Below, piece by piece: positions 34,282 to 35,372 of a DNA stretch of 35,372 nt; the first letter of the stretch is position 1; every line of letters begins with the position of its first letter. A program made the translations under genes and the position numbers. Under the pieces are notes generated by a model. The model had not been told where the DNA came from, did no database searches, and was given only the letters and a program-made list of their open reading frames with translations. This DNA comes from Verrucomicrobiota bacterium (GTDB taxonomy: Bacteria; Verrucomicrobiota; Verrucomicrobiia; Opitutales; Opitutaceae), in NCBI GenBank assembly GCA_025352985.1, contig JANXRL010000090.1, forward strand, positions 1 to 35,372, given 5' to 3'.

Positions 34282-35063
34282 GCGGCGGAGGAAGCGGACG
34301 GGGTGTCCACCGAGCGAAGCAGTCGGGAAACGTCGGCCACGAGTTTCAGGTAGCGGGGGGCGAGGCGGGTGTCGGCGGTGCGCGGGTAGGGCAGATCGAC
34401 GGCGATCTCATGGGCGATGCGGCCGGGATGGGCGGCGAGCACGACGATGCGGTTGGATAGGAAAACCGCCTCGGCAACGGAGTGGGTCACGAAAAACGCG
34501 GTCCAGTGCTGGCGTTCGCGGATGGCAAGAAGTTCCTCGTTGAGACGGTCGCGCGTCATTTCGTCGAGCGCGCCGAAAGGCTCGTCGAGCAGGAGCAGGG
34601 ACGGTTGCAGTGTGAGGGCGCGGGCAATGGAGACTCTCATTTTCTGGCCGCCGGAAAGCTGGCGGGGGTAATGCGCGGCGAACGGGTCGAGTCCCACGAG
34701 CGCGAGCATCTGGTCGGCTAGGGCGCGGCGTTTGTTTGCGGGCGTGCGCCGAAGGCGGAGCATGACCTCGACATTGCGGCGAACGGTCAACCAAGGCAGC
34801 AGGGTGGGTTCTTGAAAAACAAAGGCTAGGTCACCTGCTTCTTGAATGACGGGGCGCCCGCCGACCTCGAGCTGTCCTTCACTTAAAGGAGTGAGGCCGG
34901 CGATCAGCCGAAGAAGGGTGGATTTGCCGCATCCACTTGTTCCGATTAAACTTACAAAATCTTCTTTGCACACGTCCAAGGTGATATTCGTCAACACGGC
35001 TTGGCCGTTGCCGAAGCGCTTGGTGGCTTTTTGAAATGTTACGATGGATGAAGACAGGCTCAT
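34278..35063 (-). CDS. ABC transporter ATP-binding protein (ThiZ/SsuB/NrtD-type)
   Basis: This 261-aa cytoplasmic ATPase powers the importer. Motifs are Walker A (LIGTSGCGKSTLLRLIAG), Q-loop (LAFVFQEPTLLPWLTV), signature (YPRQLSGGQKMRVSIARAL), Walker B (LLLLDEPFGALDEMTRDRLN) and H-loop (AFFVTHSVAEAVFLSNRIVV). The sequence is typical of the SsuB/TauB/ThiZ group. It is the first gene of the apparent folate-transporter unit and is divergent from the partial secreted-protein gene, with 178 bases between. I saw no clear promoter for this side. Confidence 0.93.
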   Translation of the reverse strand: MSLSSSIVTFQKATKRFGNGQAVLTNITLDVCKEDFVSLIGTSGCGKSTLLRLIAGLTPLSEGQLEVGGRPVIQEAGDLAFVFQEPTLLPWLTVRRNVEVMLRLRRTPANKRRALADQMLALVGLDPFAAHYPRQLSGGQKMRVSIARALTLQPSLLLLDEPFGALDEMTRDRLNEELLAIRERQHWTAFFVTHSVAEAVFLSNRIVVLAAHPGRIAHEIAVDLPYPRTADTRLAPRYLKLVADVSRLLRSVDTPSASSAA

Positions 35064-35181
35064 GTATCGATTTGATATTAAGATAGCATATTACCCATCG
35101 GCAAACGCTAAGCCTTGTTTGCCTGTTCAGATTTGAGCACGGAGGGGCATTTTAAGTCAAATTGCCCTTGGTTTCTAGAGT

Positions 35182-35197
35182 TGGTATGAACACTGCT
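35182..35197 (+). promoter_or_regulatory. Probable sigma-54 (-24/-12) promoter
   Basis: TGGTATGAACACTGCT matches the TGGCACG-N4-TTGCW consensus at T, GG, A, G, T and GC, with exactly 10 bases between the invariant GG and GC. A transcript would start near 35207, giving a leader of about 35 bases before the ATG at 35242. This fits a nitrogen- or stress-regulated gene that needs an enhancer-binding activator. It is a pattern match only. Confidence 0.55.
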
Positions 35198-35241
35198 CAT
35201 ATCGTAACTGTTAAGTCTCACCAAACAAACAACCTATATCT

Positions 35242-35372
35242 ATGATCACAAACTTACTACGAATCACCCGAGCAACGATGTTTGCTGCGGTCGCCGTCTG
35301 CGCCATGGCGCAGGTGAAGGCGGAAGACACCCCGGCGGCAGCGCCAGCGCCAGCGGCGGTCGCGGCGGCCGT
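35242..35372 (+). CDS. Partial exported protein, N-terminus only
   Basis: The window ends after 43 codons. The visible start has a signal peptide (basic LLRITRA, hydrophobic TMFAAVAVCAMA, cleavage likely after VKAE) followed by an Ala/Pro rich linker (TPAAAPAPAAVAAA). This pattern is common at the start of outer-membrane or periplasmic proteins such as putative porins, but no domain is visible. The sigma-54-like element just upstream hints at nitrogen control. The identity cannot be settled without downstream sequence. Confidence 0.6.
   Translation, partial: MITNLLRITRATMFAAVAVCAMAQVKAEDTPAAAPAPAAVAAA

Overview
The window looks like chromosomal DNA from a GC-rich Gram-negative bacterium, most likely a verrucomicrobium of the Opitutaceae type. 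That placement is inference from gene content and from general resemblance of the proteins; no search was run. Supporting points are densely packed housekeeping genes, few clear Shine-Dalgarno sequences, outer-membrane-type lipoproteins, Mpl murein recycling, and repeated palindromic intergenic DNA. No tRNA, rRNA, CRISPR array, prophage or complete insertion sequence was recognised. Bases 1-186 hold nothing I can name.

Left part (0.2-15 kb). dnaE (minus) is divergent from rpsU (bS21), which ends in a strong hairpin terminator. Then come, all on plus, a TIM-barrel sugar-phosphate isomerase-like protein, a LysM protein, parB, a SulP transporter, secG, a LolA-like periplasmic protein and a HAD phosphatase. 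A small tandem ribbon-helix-helix protein and an aspartate-type aminotransferase follow. The 12.4-13.0 kb stretch is accessory: a stub of a low-molecular-weight tyrosine phosphatase, a 73-aa RHH-like ORF and a 44-aa basic ORF. A secreted PRC-PRC-BON protein and a SAM methyltransferase (minus) follow.

Middle part (15-25.8 kb). A B12-binding/radical SAM gene is broken by several frameshifts, has lost a cluster cysteine and has lost its start codon. Intact ThuA-like, DEAD-box helicase and Mpl genes follow. A hybrid histidine kinase (minus) is broken by two frameshifts and a nonsense codon. After it come a DUF1802 protein, rimO, a 38-aa basic protein with its own terminator, and rsmG.

Right part (25.8-35.4 kb), nearly all minus. 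There is an Rsm22-like methyltransferase-fold protein and a 409-aa methyltransferase. A long apparent transcription unit follows: ABC ATPase, permease, folP, folB, folK, pabB, pabC and an NMT1/ThiY-like lipoprotein binding protein. Folate and p-aminobenzoate synthesis genes therefore sit between the parts of one importer. The window ends in the first 43 codons of a secreted protein preceded by a good sigma-54 type -24/-12 element.

The most unusual feature is a family of short palindromes with core GTCACYTAWTRRGTGAC. Two lie side by side between genes at 26.85-26.92 kb. Two lie in frame inside pabB, where they are translated as CHPLGDT and CHLIGDT. Four other inverted or direct repeat types fill the gaps of the same region.
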